In this document: positions 1 to 4,532 of the stretch, piece after piece
Numbering within the stretch: the stretch's first letter is position 1
How the letters are laid out: each line of letters opens with the position of its first letter
Source: Desulfobacteria bacterium
Lineage (GTDB): Bacteria; Desulfobacterota; Desulfobacteria; Desulfobacterales; C00003060
Length of the DNA: 7,824 nucleotides
NCBI GenBank assembly: GCA_030145035.1
Contig: JAQYWL010000526.1
Span: 1-7,824 of the forward strand
Reading direction: 5' to 3'
Notes under the pieces: model-generated
Told to the model about the DNA's origin: nothing
What the model saw: only the letters and a program-made list of their open reading frames with translations
Databases searched by the model: none
Translations under genes and position numbers: made by a program

Positions 1-66
1 AGCCATACCAATACCAAGGTCTCTTACTGCCCAATGGCACAACAGACTTTTTGCCTTAACGCGCAC
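1..66 (-). pseudogene. RAYT (REP-associated tyrosine transposase) C-terminal fragment, cut by window edge
   Basis: Reading the minus strand from 66 to 1 gives VRVKAKSLLCHWAVRDLGIGMA. This closely resembles the segment ARSLLCYWAVRELGITM encoded at about 2023-2073 in this same window (13 of 17 residues identical). From family memory, such stretches are found in the C-terminal region of Y1/IS200-like RAYT transposases of Desulfobacterota. The HUH/Y1 catalytic domain is absent: directly upstream on the minus strand lies a GGGGAC-tipped repeat and then an unrelated gene fragment. The reading frame stays open upstream through the repeat, so no real start can be named. The rest of the fragment lies beyond the left edge. 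It is most likely a transposase remnant carried by a repeat element; an intact transposase is excluded unless the gene is rearranged. Confidence 0.6.
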
Positions 67-79
67 AAAAATCATAATT

Positions 80-274
80 TCAAAACTGTAAATGTAAAGG
101 GATGTCCCCAAAGTCCCATAAAGTCCCATTCCGAAAGTCGAGCCGAAGCATGTCAATCAGGATGTAGATTTTGGCGAGCTCTTCCGATGCTGTAAACAAA
201 AGAAAGACCGAAGAAGTGAATCTGTTGTGTTCTAGTAGAACCTCGACGTCATCCAGCAAGTCCGTTGCCTTCAA
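80..274 (-). pseudogene. AbiV-like abortive infection protein, N-terminal fragment
   Basis: The 64-residue frame reads ATDLLDDVEVLLEHNRF followed by TASEELAKIYILIDMLRLDF. This matches the expected N-terminal helices of AbiV-family proteins, in which an LL.DA..LLE.GRY pattern precedes a conserved A.EE.AK helix. AbiV proteins are usually well over 150 residues; here only about 45 residues look native. The last residues (from roughly RNGTLWDFGDIP) are encoded by the GGGACTTT tandem and the GGGGAC repeat, so the gene has been cut by an element at about 110-131. The start is TTG at 274; no ATG or GTG lies between it and the in-frame stop at 287-289, and no clear ribosome binding site is visible. 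It begins 12 bases after the ATPase gene ends, so the two may once have formed an operon. Family assignment is by pattern only. Confidence 0.5.
81..109 (-). repeat. GGGGAC-tipped repeat end, copy A
   Basis: Read on the minus strand it begins GGGGACATCC and continues CTTTACATTTACAGTTTTG. It is an inverted, shortened copy of the repeat at 7708-7743: it lacks 8 bases found there (TATGGAAA in this orientation) and has one extra G. It sits exactly between the RAYT fragment and the AbiV-like fragment, as expected for an element end. Outside the tip on the AbiV side there is a short tandem, TGGGACTTTA/TGGGACTTTG. Confidence 0.6.
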
Positions 275-286
275 GTAGTTGAGAAC

Positions 287-1600
287 TCAGGCGGGATTTA
301 GCATCCATTTCCAAGCAGGTATGGCTTTGACAGAAACCCCTTGTTCGTGAAAATCCTTTTCCTGATTATATGTTACTATGAGATTTTCTTTGATACCGAA
401 ATACTTGGCGGTTGTGACGATTGCTTCCAACTCCCGCTTCACGGTATCTCCTTGACTTATATCGATACAGACCTGGAGTGCCGTGACAGGATGACCGTGG
501 CTGTCCACGGCGATGAAATCCACTTCCTGTCGCTTTTTTCTCGTTAAATAATATTGAACCCTGTGCCACCTTTGATAAAGGTGAACAAAGACCATGTTTT
601 CAAGCGCCCTCGAATAAGAACCGTCCCAAATAAGGCTGTTCTTGTTGGCCAAAGCCCAGTCGATTGCGTAAATCTTCTTGTAGTTTCTCTCCTGCTCTTT
701 AAGGGAATTCGAATAGATGGGAACCATGAACAAGAGCCATGAATCTTGCGCCCAATCAATATACCCTCTCACAGCATCCCGGCTTGTACTGAATCCGCCT
801 TGTTTTAGATACTGGAAGGCGCTCTGAAGGGTATGAGCTTTGCTGATATTAGAAAGCAAGTAGTTATACAGATGGATGCACTGTTTAGGTTTGCTCACAT
901 CATATCGCTGTATTATGTCCTTGAGAATCATGGTGTCAAAATACTCTCTCAGCAATGCTTCTTTTGTATATTCTTCGAGATTGGCTATGGCGGGATAGGC
1001 GCCCCATTTCATGTATTCATCAAACATCCTTCTTGCTTCAGCCCGGCCTTTTGTCGAACTCGTTTTATATCTGAAATCCTTGAATTTCAGAAACTCAGAA
1101 AAGCTCAGTGGATATACTGTAGATGAAATGGCTTTGCCCCGAAGTTCAGTTGCAATGTCAGACCTTAGCAACTTGGAAGACGACCCGGTAACAATCACTT
1201 TCCAATTGGGATTTCGGGACAAATCTATGACATATTCTTCCCATCCGGGGATTTTGTGGATTTCATCCAGAATAAATAGGAGCGGGGTATTCAACTCAAA
1301 TTCAGGGTTGAGCTTCAAAAATGTATTCTGAATCAATGGCAGATCAAGGGCCTTCATATTGGACAAGACAGGATTGTCAAAATCCATCAGGCATACCTGA
1401 TGGATCGACCTGACAACCTTCTGACGAATCATTTCATCCGCTGTCTGCAACACCCTAAAGCTTTTGCCGGCTCTGCGCGCTCCAATGACGGTTGAGACCA
1501 TGTTATCAACCAGTTGAAGCCTACCTTCCCTTGGAATATATTCGGGAATGCCGAGGCTTTTGAAGTCTTCGATTTTTCTTTCTATTTCTTGTTCAACCAT
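287..1600 (-). CDS. AAA_14/DUF4143-type ATP-binding protein
   Basis: This 437-residue protein has the two-part layout of the AAA_14 plus DUF4143 family. The N-terminal ATPase domain (about 30-165) carries Walker A GARRAGKS (40-47), Walker B LLFILDEIH (107-115), a sensor-like VTGSSSKLL (137-145) and a conserved ELRGK (152-156). The C-terminal DUF4143 part (about 215-410) carries ENMVFVHL (334-341), EVDFIAV (359-365) and ALQVCID (374-380). Their E, D and Q residues resemble a PD-(D/E)XK nuclease fold, although the last position is Q-V-C rather than E-x-K. Length is normal for the family and no frameshift is seen. ATG at 1600 is preceded by a modest AGGTG about 5 bases upstream, with a strong promoter further up. 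The substrate and role of this family are poorly known; it is common in accessory and defence-rich regions. The downstream AbiV-like fragment suggests, but does not prove, a defence link. Confidence 0.85.
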   Translation of the reverse strand: MVEQEIERKIEDFKSLGIPEYIPREGRLQLVDNMVSTVIGARRAGKSFRVLQTADEMIRQKVVRSIHQVCLMDFDNPVLSNMKALDLPLIQNTFLKLNPEFELNTPLLFILDEIHKIPGWEEYVIDLSRNPNWKVIVTGSSSKLLRSDIATELRGKAISSTVYPLSFSEFLKFKDFRYKTSSTKGRAEARRMFDEYMKWGAYPAIANLEEYTKEALLREYFDTMILKDIIQRYDVSKPKQCIHLYNYLLSNISKAHTLQSAFQYLKQGGFSTSRDAVRGYIDWAQDSWLLFMVPIYSNSLKEQERNYKKIYAIDWALANKNSLIWDGSYSRALENMVFVHLYQRWHRVQYYLTRKKRQEVDFIAVDSHGHPVTALQVCIDISQGDTVKRELEAIVTTAKYFGIKENLIVTYNQEKDFHEQGVSVKAIPAWKWMLNPA

Positions 1601-1637
1601 TCGGCACCTACTTATTTGGGGAGCGGTAGGTTAGGGC

Positions 1638-1682
1638 TAACGATTAGTCAGTTTATTGCATTTTTACGCCTAATTATTAGTC
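1638..1682. promoter_or_regulatory. Repeated ATTAGTC half-sites, candidate operator overlapping the -10
   Basis: TAACGATTAGTC (1638-1649) and TAATTATTAGTC (1671-1682) match at 10 of 12 positions and start 33 bases apart, about three helical turns. The second site contains the palindrome CTAAT-T-ATTAG (1670-1680), which covers the -10 box. The first has the imperfect version CTAAC-G-ATTAG (1637-1647). A repressor bound here would block the ATPase promoter. No dedicated regulator gene is adjacent, so the binding protein is unknown. Confidence 0.35.
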
Positions 1683-1702
1683 GCAAAAAGCTGTGTTGTC
1701 AA
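1673..1702 (-). promoter_or_regulatory. Sigma-70-type promoter for the DUF4143 ATPase gene
   Basis: On the minus strand a perfect -35 TTGACA (1697-1702) is followed by an 18-base spacer and AATAAT (1673-1678), a 5-of-6 match to the -10 consensus. It lies about 70 bases upstream of the ATPase start, leaving a short leader. It is the best-matching promoter I find in the window. Confidence 0.55.
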
Positions 1703-1883
1703 GAACAAAACAGCAAAAAGGCCTCAGATCCTATTCTTAGTCTCCTTCATGTCCTTCGTGGTCAACTCTCCAGATCGGGCCGGCAAACGCTCGCGCACAC
1801 CGCACGAATCAAATCGCGACTCATTCTGTTTACGCTGTCTTTCTGTCTGGCGGATTGAATTTTTTGTTCGGATAGGGGGCCAT

Positions 1884-2198
1884 GGGGACGCAGTTAACTT
1901 TTTAACTTAAGTTTACCCAACCAGCGAATATTTTCTATCCTTTGCCAGCTTCTCGCCTCGAATTGCTGATTTGCTGACAGACGGAACTGAAATTTTTAGT
2001 TTCTGGGCAAGAGATGACATGGTGATTCCCAGCTCTCTTACCGCCCAGTAGCATAAAAGGCTGCGGGCCTCGACAAGGTGGGCCAGACTAGGGGACATCC
2101 TAATAGCGGTCGTGTCAAGCAAAAAATTGGTAGCCCATGAAATTATAATTTTCTCTATGAAAACGGTAAAAGTTATAATTTCATGACCGTCCCCTAGT
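1884..2198 (-). mobile_element. RAYT-type element remnant with GGGGAC/GTCCCC tips
   Basis: The left tip GGGGAC (1884-1889) leads into a small hairpin, AGTTAA (1892-1897) with TTAACT (1902-1907). The right tip is GTCCCC (2189-2194), so the ends are inverted. Between them lies coding sequence for a RAYT C-terminal region and a nested palindromic repeat. The catalytic part of the transposase is missing, so it cannot move by itself. It interrupts a RhuM-like gene. No clear target-site duplication is visible, and the exact ends are inferred from the tips only. Confidence 0.5.
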
Positions 2199-2524
2199 TC
2201 CCTATGCACCACCGCGAAAAACTCACGGGAATAATCCGTGTTCGGGTCGTAGTCGATGCTCAGCGCGTAGATGTCCAGCACCTTGCGCCAGAAAACTTTT
2301 TCAGACGAGCGGATGTCCCGGATGCGGGCGAGCAGTTCGTTGAAATAGTTGCCTCCGCCGGCCTCTTTCAGCCGCTCATCATCCAGGGCAAATCCCTTGA
2401 TAATGTATTCCCGTAAGCGCTGGGTGGCCCAGATGCGAAATTGGGTGCCGCGAAGTGACTTGACGCGATAACCTGCCGAAATAATGACATCCAGGTTGTA
2501 GTAATGAGAAACAATCAGGGTCAC
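1913..2524 (-). pseudogene. RhuM-like protein, N-terminally truncated and fused to a RAYT C-terminal fragment
   Basis: Residues 8-106 match the RhuM (virulence/death-on-curing-associated) family core: HYYNLDVIISAGYRVKS, RGTQFRIWATQRLREYII, GFALDDERLKEAGGGNYF and ELLARIRDIRSSEKVFWRKV. RhuM proteins normally have roughly 70 or more residues before YNLD, which are absent. The GTG at 2524 follows an in-frame stop two codons upstream and has no convincing binding site. After EFFAVVH the native sequence ends. Residues 109-145 are the translated palindromic repeat, and residues about 148-203 (VEARSLLCYWAVRELG through a helix-turn-helix-like SSLAQKLKISVPSVSKS) come from a RAYT C-terminus. RhuM function is uncertain; it is common in accessory regions of bacteria. 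I infer a pseudogene, but the whole fusion is one uninterrupted 203-codon frame. Confidence 0.7.
2087..2198. repeat. Palindromic MITE-like repeat inside the RhuM/RAYT fusion
   Basis: Its outer arms are ACTAGGGGAC (2087-2096) and GTCCCCTAGT (2189-2198), a perfect 10-base inverted repeat. Inside, ATGAAATTATAATTTT (2137-2152) pairs with AAAAGTTATAATTTCAT (2168-2184), with one unpaired base. GGTCGTG next to the left arm also nearly mirrors CATGACC next to the right arm. The whole 112 bases can therefore fold as a long interrupted hairpin. It is far more AT-rich in the centre than the flanking coding sequence. Confidence 0.65.
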
Positions 2525-2582
2525 ATCTTAAATATTAAGTATCCAACATATCGAGAATACCATGGACGAACAGGCAACATAA

Positions 2583-2686
2583 GGGACGTTCTCAACATTT
2601 AAAGTTATCAATCATCAGCAACATAAAGCAAGGTCCCCTAATAGTTCCCTAATAGCAACCCAAAGTTTAAATGTTGAGAACGTCCC
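2583..2686. repeat. MITE-like element, copy 1
   Basis: A perfect 21-base inverted repeat bounds 104 bases: the left arm (2583-2603) starts GGGACGTTCTCAACATTT and the right arm (2666-2686) is its exact complement. The core shares the 22-base stretch starting ATCAATCATCAG with the second copy at 4183-4273, in the same orientation. This copy carries an extra 11 bases from a tandem duplication of CCCTAATAG. No coding capacity is present. The tips resemble the other GGGGAC ends in the window. Confidence 0.85.
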
Positions 2687-2716
2687 CAATACCCCAATAC
2701 CCGCGTCCCCAATACC
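2684..2716. repeat. Short CCCCAATACC direct repeats
   Basis: The exact 10-mer CCCCAATACC occurs at 2684-2693, 2692-2701 and 2707-2716, starting inside the tip of the miniature element. GTCCCCAATACC precedes the first and third copies, so the element tip itself seems to have been duplicated by slippage or repeated insertion. Confidence 0.6.
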
Positions 2717-2761
2717 TGCTACACTACACTTTGTTTCTTGGGCTTTACCAAGTCTCTTTTC

Positions 2762-2830
2762 TCACACCGATGCGGCTAAGCGGCGGGTAAACAGCGAAGC
2801 TGTTTTGCCGACTTCAGCCGCTGGTTAGCA
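2762..2830 (-). other. attC-like recombination site ending the DUF3841 cassette
   Basis: Read on the minus strand, the site starts TGCTAACC (2823-2830), 8 bases after the DUF3841 stop codon. It then folds into a hairpin. AGCCGC (2816-2821) pairs with GCGGCT (2772-2777), CTT (2812-2814) with AAG (2778-2780), GCCG (2807-2810) with CGGC (2781-2784), and GCTGTTT (2799-2805) with AAACAGC (2789-2795) around a GAA loop. C2815, a G on the minus strand, is unpaired, as expected of an extrahelical base in attC. The distal core, which should read GTTRRRY, is decayed (GGTGTGA, 2762-2768). A plain terminator hairpin is the main alternative, though no T-run follows. Confidence 0.6.
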
Positions 2831-2838
2831 CTTCCTTC

Positions 2839-3438
2839 TCATCTGGATTTGAAATGCTTATAGCTTCGTACTTGATCTATCTTCAATTGCCATACAGTGG
2901 ATTGAATTGATTTTTGATCTCGCGGTGATGCAAAGTCGGGCTCAGTCCAATCAAGAGCAAATATCTTGTCCCAACTCCTCACTATTTTCTCATGATATTC
3001 AGGATGAAGAAGTGGCTTGGTTTTGAAAAATGACAGTCCTTCTCTTTCTAGCTCGGCCTCAAAGGCTTCGCCATATGCCTCTGATTCTGGAAGATACCAA
3101 TAGTTGAGTACATAGTGCCAAAGCTCAAAGTCAGAAAGCAAGGCTGCATTTTCATGACATTCGAAGTCAATTCTCACACCCCTCTCATTCTTAGATAAGT
3201 GCCCACCAGCGCGGAGGTCAGGGCGCTTTCTTTTTGCACTCTCCCATTGATACCAAGCCCAGACAGGGAAACAATCCGCATAGGGTGGAGGGCCAAGGCG
3301 TTTCTTCATTTGATCAGCCATCCAGCGATAAGCTGAAACCCAAGATTCTTCCATAATATTCTCAATCGTCGCGATAAGATAACCACGCCTTTGTAATCGC
3401 TCCCAAGCTTTTTCTTTTTGAATAGTCCATAGAATCAT
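2839..3438 (-). CDS. DUF3841 domain protein, probable integron gene cassette
   Basis: The 199-residue protein begins MILWTIQKEKAWERLQRRGYL and contains AYRWMADQMKKRLG (about 36-49) and FPVWAWYQW (57-65). This WTIQ / AY.WM / P.WAWY pattern is what I recall for DUF3841 proteins, whose function is unknown. It is rich in aromatic residues, with no signal peptide or membrane helix, so it is probably cytosolic. Length fits the family. The ATG at 3438 is 9 bases from a GTTAGCA core at 3448-3454, with a weak AAAGAA just upstream. The attC-like site starts 8 bases after the stop. This tight packing is typical of cassettes, which often lack their own promoter; none is evident here. Toxin-antitoxin and unknown-function genes are common cassette cargo. 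Confidence 0.75.
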   Translation of the reverse strand: MILWTIQKEKAWERLQRRGYLIATIENIMEESWVSAYRWMADQMKKRLGPPPYADCFPVWAWYQWESAKRKRPDLRAGGHLSKNERGVRIDFECHENAALLSDFELWHYVLNYWYLPESEAYGEAFEAELEREGLSFFKTKPLLHPEYHEKIVRSWDKIFALDWTEPDFASPRDQKSIQSTVWQLKIDQVRSYKHFKSR

Positions 3439-3447
3439 GTTCTTTAG

Positions 3448-3508
3448 TGCTAACGATCCGGGATCAGCAGGCCGCGTAGCGGATCGGCTGCATCCGGCGG
3501 TTTATAAC
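3448..3508 (-). other. attC-like recombination site ending the higBA cassette
   Basis: On the minus strand it runs from GTTATAAAC, which contains the higA stop codon, to GTTAGCA (3448-3454). Paired segments are AAC/GTT at the cores, CCGG (3458-3461) with CCGG (3494-3497), AT (3463-3464) with AT (3492-3493), CAGC (3465-3468) with GCTG (3487-3490), and CCGC (3472-3475) with GCGG (3479-3482) around a GTA loop. Unpaired bases (for example G3462 and C3491) interrupt the stem, as in folded attC sites. The GTTAGCA end is sharp; the other core (TATAAAC) matches RYYYAAC poorly. Confidence 0.55.
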
Positions 3509-3831
3509 CCTTGGATTTGGTTCAAGCCTCGTTTGTAATTGAGAGCATGCACTTCCTTAGTGAGTCGATCTGCGAGCAAATCTTCAGTGACTTCAAGATC
3601 ATATCGACTCTGAAGGTTCAACCAAAACTGTGGTGACATCCCAAAGAACCGACCTAAACGCAGAGCAGTATCTGCAGTAATCCCCCGTTTCTCGTGAACA
3701 ATTTCATTGATTCGTCTTGGGGGTACACTTATGTCCTTGGCCAATCGGTATTGACTGATGCCCATTGGTTTTAGAAATTCTTCCATCAGGATCTCACCAG
3801 GATGGATGGGAGAGAGTTTTTTATTCTTCAT
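3502..3831 (-). CDS. higA: HigA-type antitoxin, XRE-family helix-turn-helix
   Basis: Starting at ATG 3831 the protein has 109 residues. It opens MKNKKLSPIHPGEILMEEF, the standard HigA beginning, followed by an XRE/HTH_3 domain (GISQYRLAKDISVPPRRINEIVHEKRG, roughly residues 23-50) and the family motif LGRFFGMSPQFWLNLQSRYDLE. HigA antitoxins neutralise HigB and repress their own operon by binding the promoter. A longer in-frame version starting at 3948 exists but lies inside higB; I chose 3831 because an AGGAGG (3838-3843) sits 6 bases upstream and the protein then has family-typical length. The toxin gene ends 10 bases upstream and its stop codon overlaps this binding site, so the two are probably translated from one transcript. 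The stop codon lies inside the attC-like site. Confidence 0.9.
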   Translation of the reverse strand: MKNKKLSPIHPGEILMEEFLKPMGISQYRLAKDISVPPRRINEIVHEKRGITADTALRLGRFFGMSPQFWLNLQSRYDLEVTEDLLADRLTKEVHALNYKRGLNQIQGL

Positions 3832-3837
3832 AATAAA

Positions 3838-3843
3838 CCTCCT
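3838..3843 (-). promoter_or_regulatory. Ribosome binding site of higA
   Basis: Perfect AGGAGG on the minus strand, 6 bases before ATG 3831. It overlaps the last codon of higB and fixes the higA start at 3831, not at the longer frame's 3948. Confidence 0.8.
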
Positions 3844-4123
3844 AATGATAATCAGTAATCTCAACATTATAAGCATCTCCGGCCTTCCATCTAAAACATA
3901 TGCGCCATTGATCGTTAATGCGAATGCTGTGCTGGCCTTTTCGTTCACGTTTTAGACTTTCCAGTTTGTTGCCGGGTGGAATGCGTAATGCATTGAGTTC
4001 AGGTGCTGCATCTAAGATTACCAGTTTCCTGCGTGCAATATGCTGAATATTCTGCGGTAATTTTCTGGAAAAAAGTCTGTTAAATATTTTTTCAGTTTCT
4101 TTGTCGTGAAAAGATTTTATCAT
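3842..4123 (-). CDS. higB: HigB-type toxin, RelE/ParE superfamily
   Basis: This 93-residue protein begins MIKSFHDKETEKIFN and carries the HigB/GraT hallmarks: QHIARRKLVILDAAPELNAL, then LRIPPGNKLESLK, then GQHSIRINDQWRICFRW and the terminal EITDYH. HigB toxins are ribosome-dependent mRNA endonucleases, kept inactive by HigA. Length is normal and all motifs look intact. The toxin-first gene order is typical for higBA. No ribosome binding site precedes ATG 4123, and the promoter -10 candidate lies only 6 bases upstream, so a leaderless transcript is possible. A GTTAGCA core (4131-4137) is 7 bases before the start, marking the left end of a probable integron cassette that contains both higB and higA. 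Confidence 0.9.
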   Translation of the reverse strand: MIKSFHDKETEKIFNRLFSRKLPQNIQHIARRKLVILDAAPELNALRIPPGNKLESLKRERKGQHSIRINDQWRICFRWKAGDAYNVEITDYH

Positions 4124-4129
4124 AACAAC

Positions 4130-4158
4130 ATGCTAACGCAGTTCGTTATTAACGTCAA
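4130..4158 (-). promoter_or_regulatory. Candidate higBA promoter spanning the cassette boundary
   Basis: On the minus strand TTGACG (4153-4158, 5 of 6) is followed by a 17-base spacer and TAGCAT (4130-4135, 4 of 6). The -10 lies within the GTTAGCA core and the -35 lies outside the cassette. The predicted transcript start falls at or beside the higB ATG. Confidence 0.4.
4131..4137 (-). other. Isolated GTTAGCA core: cassette junction, remainder of attC not seen
   Basis: GTTAGCA on the minus strand is the third copy of this 7-mer in this part of the window and, like the one at 3448-3454, lies 7-9 bases upstream of a start codon. The bases upstream on the minus strand (4138-4182) do not fold into a convincing full attC before the second miniature element begins, so the array appears truncated here. 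Confidence 0.5.
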
Positions 4159-4182
4159 GGGGAACATAAGGGGGAACATAAA

Positions 4183-4273
4183 GGACGTTCTCAACATTTA
4201 AATCTATCAATCATCAGCAACATAAAGCAAGGTCTCCTAATAGCAGCCCAAAGTTTAAATGCTGAGAACGTCC
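4183..4273. repeat. MITE-like element, copy 2
   Basis: The left arm (4183-4202, starting GGACGTTCTCAACATTT) and right arm (4254-4273) are inverted repeats matching at 19 of 20 positions; the mismatch is the C at 4262. The core matches copy 1 closely in the same orientation but lacks the 11-base duplication, giving 91 bases. AACATAAGGG-like sequence also precedes both copies. Confidence 0.85.
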
Positions 4274-4532
4274 CCCATAGCCTCCTGGGGCGAAATTTGG
4301 TAAACCGGTACGCGGGGAGGCTAGGATCAGGGAAAGGACCAAAATTCAGGCTGGAGTCGGACCGTGTTGACCCAAGGACAAGGTGCTTTCCCTGGGCAAA
4401 AGTCAAGATATCATTCAGCGACCTAAAAAAGTGAGCTTTTTCACTATTTTAACGTTATAGCAAATCTTGTACTTTTTGATTTTACGGCACACACAACATA
4501 TTGACACTTGGTCAAAGAAACGTTGGCAGATA
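4274..4532. other. Gene-free stretch downstream of the sensor kinase gene
   Basis: It contains a perfect 8-base inverted repeat, TAGCCTCC (4278-4285) with GGAGGCTA (4316-4323), beginning a few bases after the second miniature element and possibly part of another repeat. A weak terminator is annotated separately. A minus-strand frame across 4191-4406 is low in recognisable pattern, and part of it is translated miniature element, so I do not call it a gene. Confidence 0.4.
4425..4445 (-). terminator. Weak intrinsic-terminator-like hairpin after the kinase gene
   Basis: On the minus strand AGTGA (4441-4445) pairs with TCACT (4430-4434) and is followed by a short T-run (4425-4429), about 90 bases beyond the kinase stop codon. 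The stem is only 5 base pairs and AT-rich, so termination would be inefficient. Confidence 0.3.

Larger units (their letters stand above)
1601..1883. other. Non-coding stretch upstream of the ATPase gene
   Basis: Apart from the promoter and half-sites described separately, I see no gene here. The plus-strand frame that crosses it has no recognisable protein pattern and overlaps the ATPase start. The stretch CTTCATGTCCTTCGTGG (1747-1763) resembles a dispersed CACGAAGGACA-type motif I recall from many genomes, but a single copy proves nothing. Confidence 0.4.
2525..2838. other. Gene-free stretch between RhuM remnant and DUF3841 gene
   Basis: It holds the first miniature element, the CCCCAATACC repeats and the attC-like site, described separately. 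Near its left end, GGGTCACATC (2518-2527) followed by the near-palindrome CTTAAATATTAAG (2527-2539) coincides with the point where RhuM similarity stops, and may be another element tip. CTTGG (2737-2741) and CCAAG (2748-2752) can form a small hairpin. I see no gene. Confidence 0.45.

Noticed and set aside
1747..1763. CTTCATGTCCTTCGTGG as part of a dispersed or tandem repeat
   Set aside because: Only one copy is present in the window, so repetition cannot be shown from this sequence.
2772..2821. Intrinsic terminator for the DUF3841 gene
   Set aside because: The hairpin is strong but no T-run follows it on the minus strand, and the core sequence plus extrahelical base fit an attC site better.
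3832..3948. 39-residue N-terminal extension of HigA
   Set aside because: It lies within higB in another frame, has no homology to HigA starts, and ATG 3831 has a perfect AGGAGG and the family-typical beginning.
4191..4406. 71-codon minus-strand frame between higB and the kinase
   Set aside because: Its C-terminal third is simply the second miniature element translated and the rest has no pattern; no ribosome binding site.
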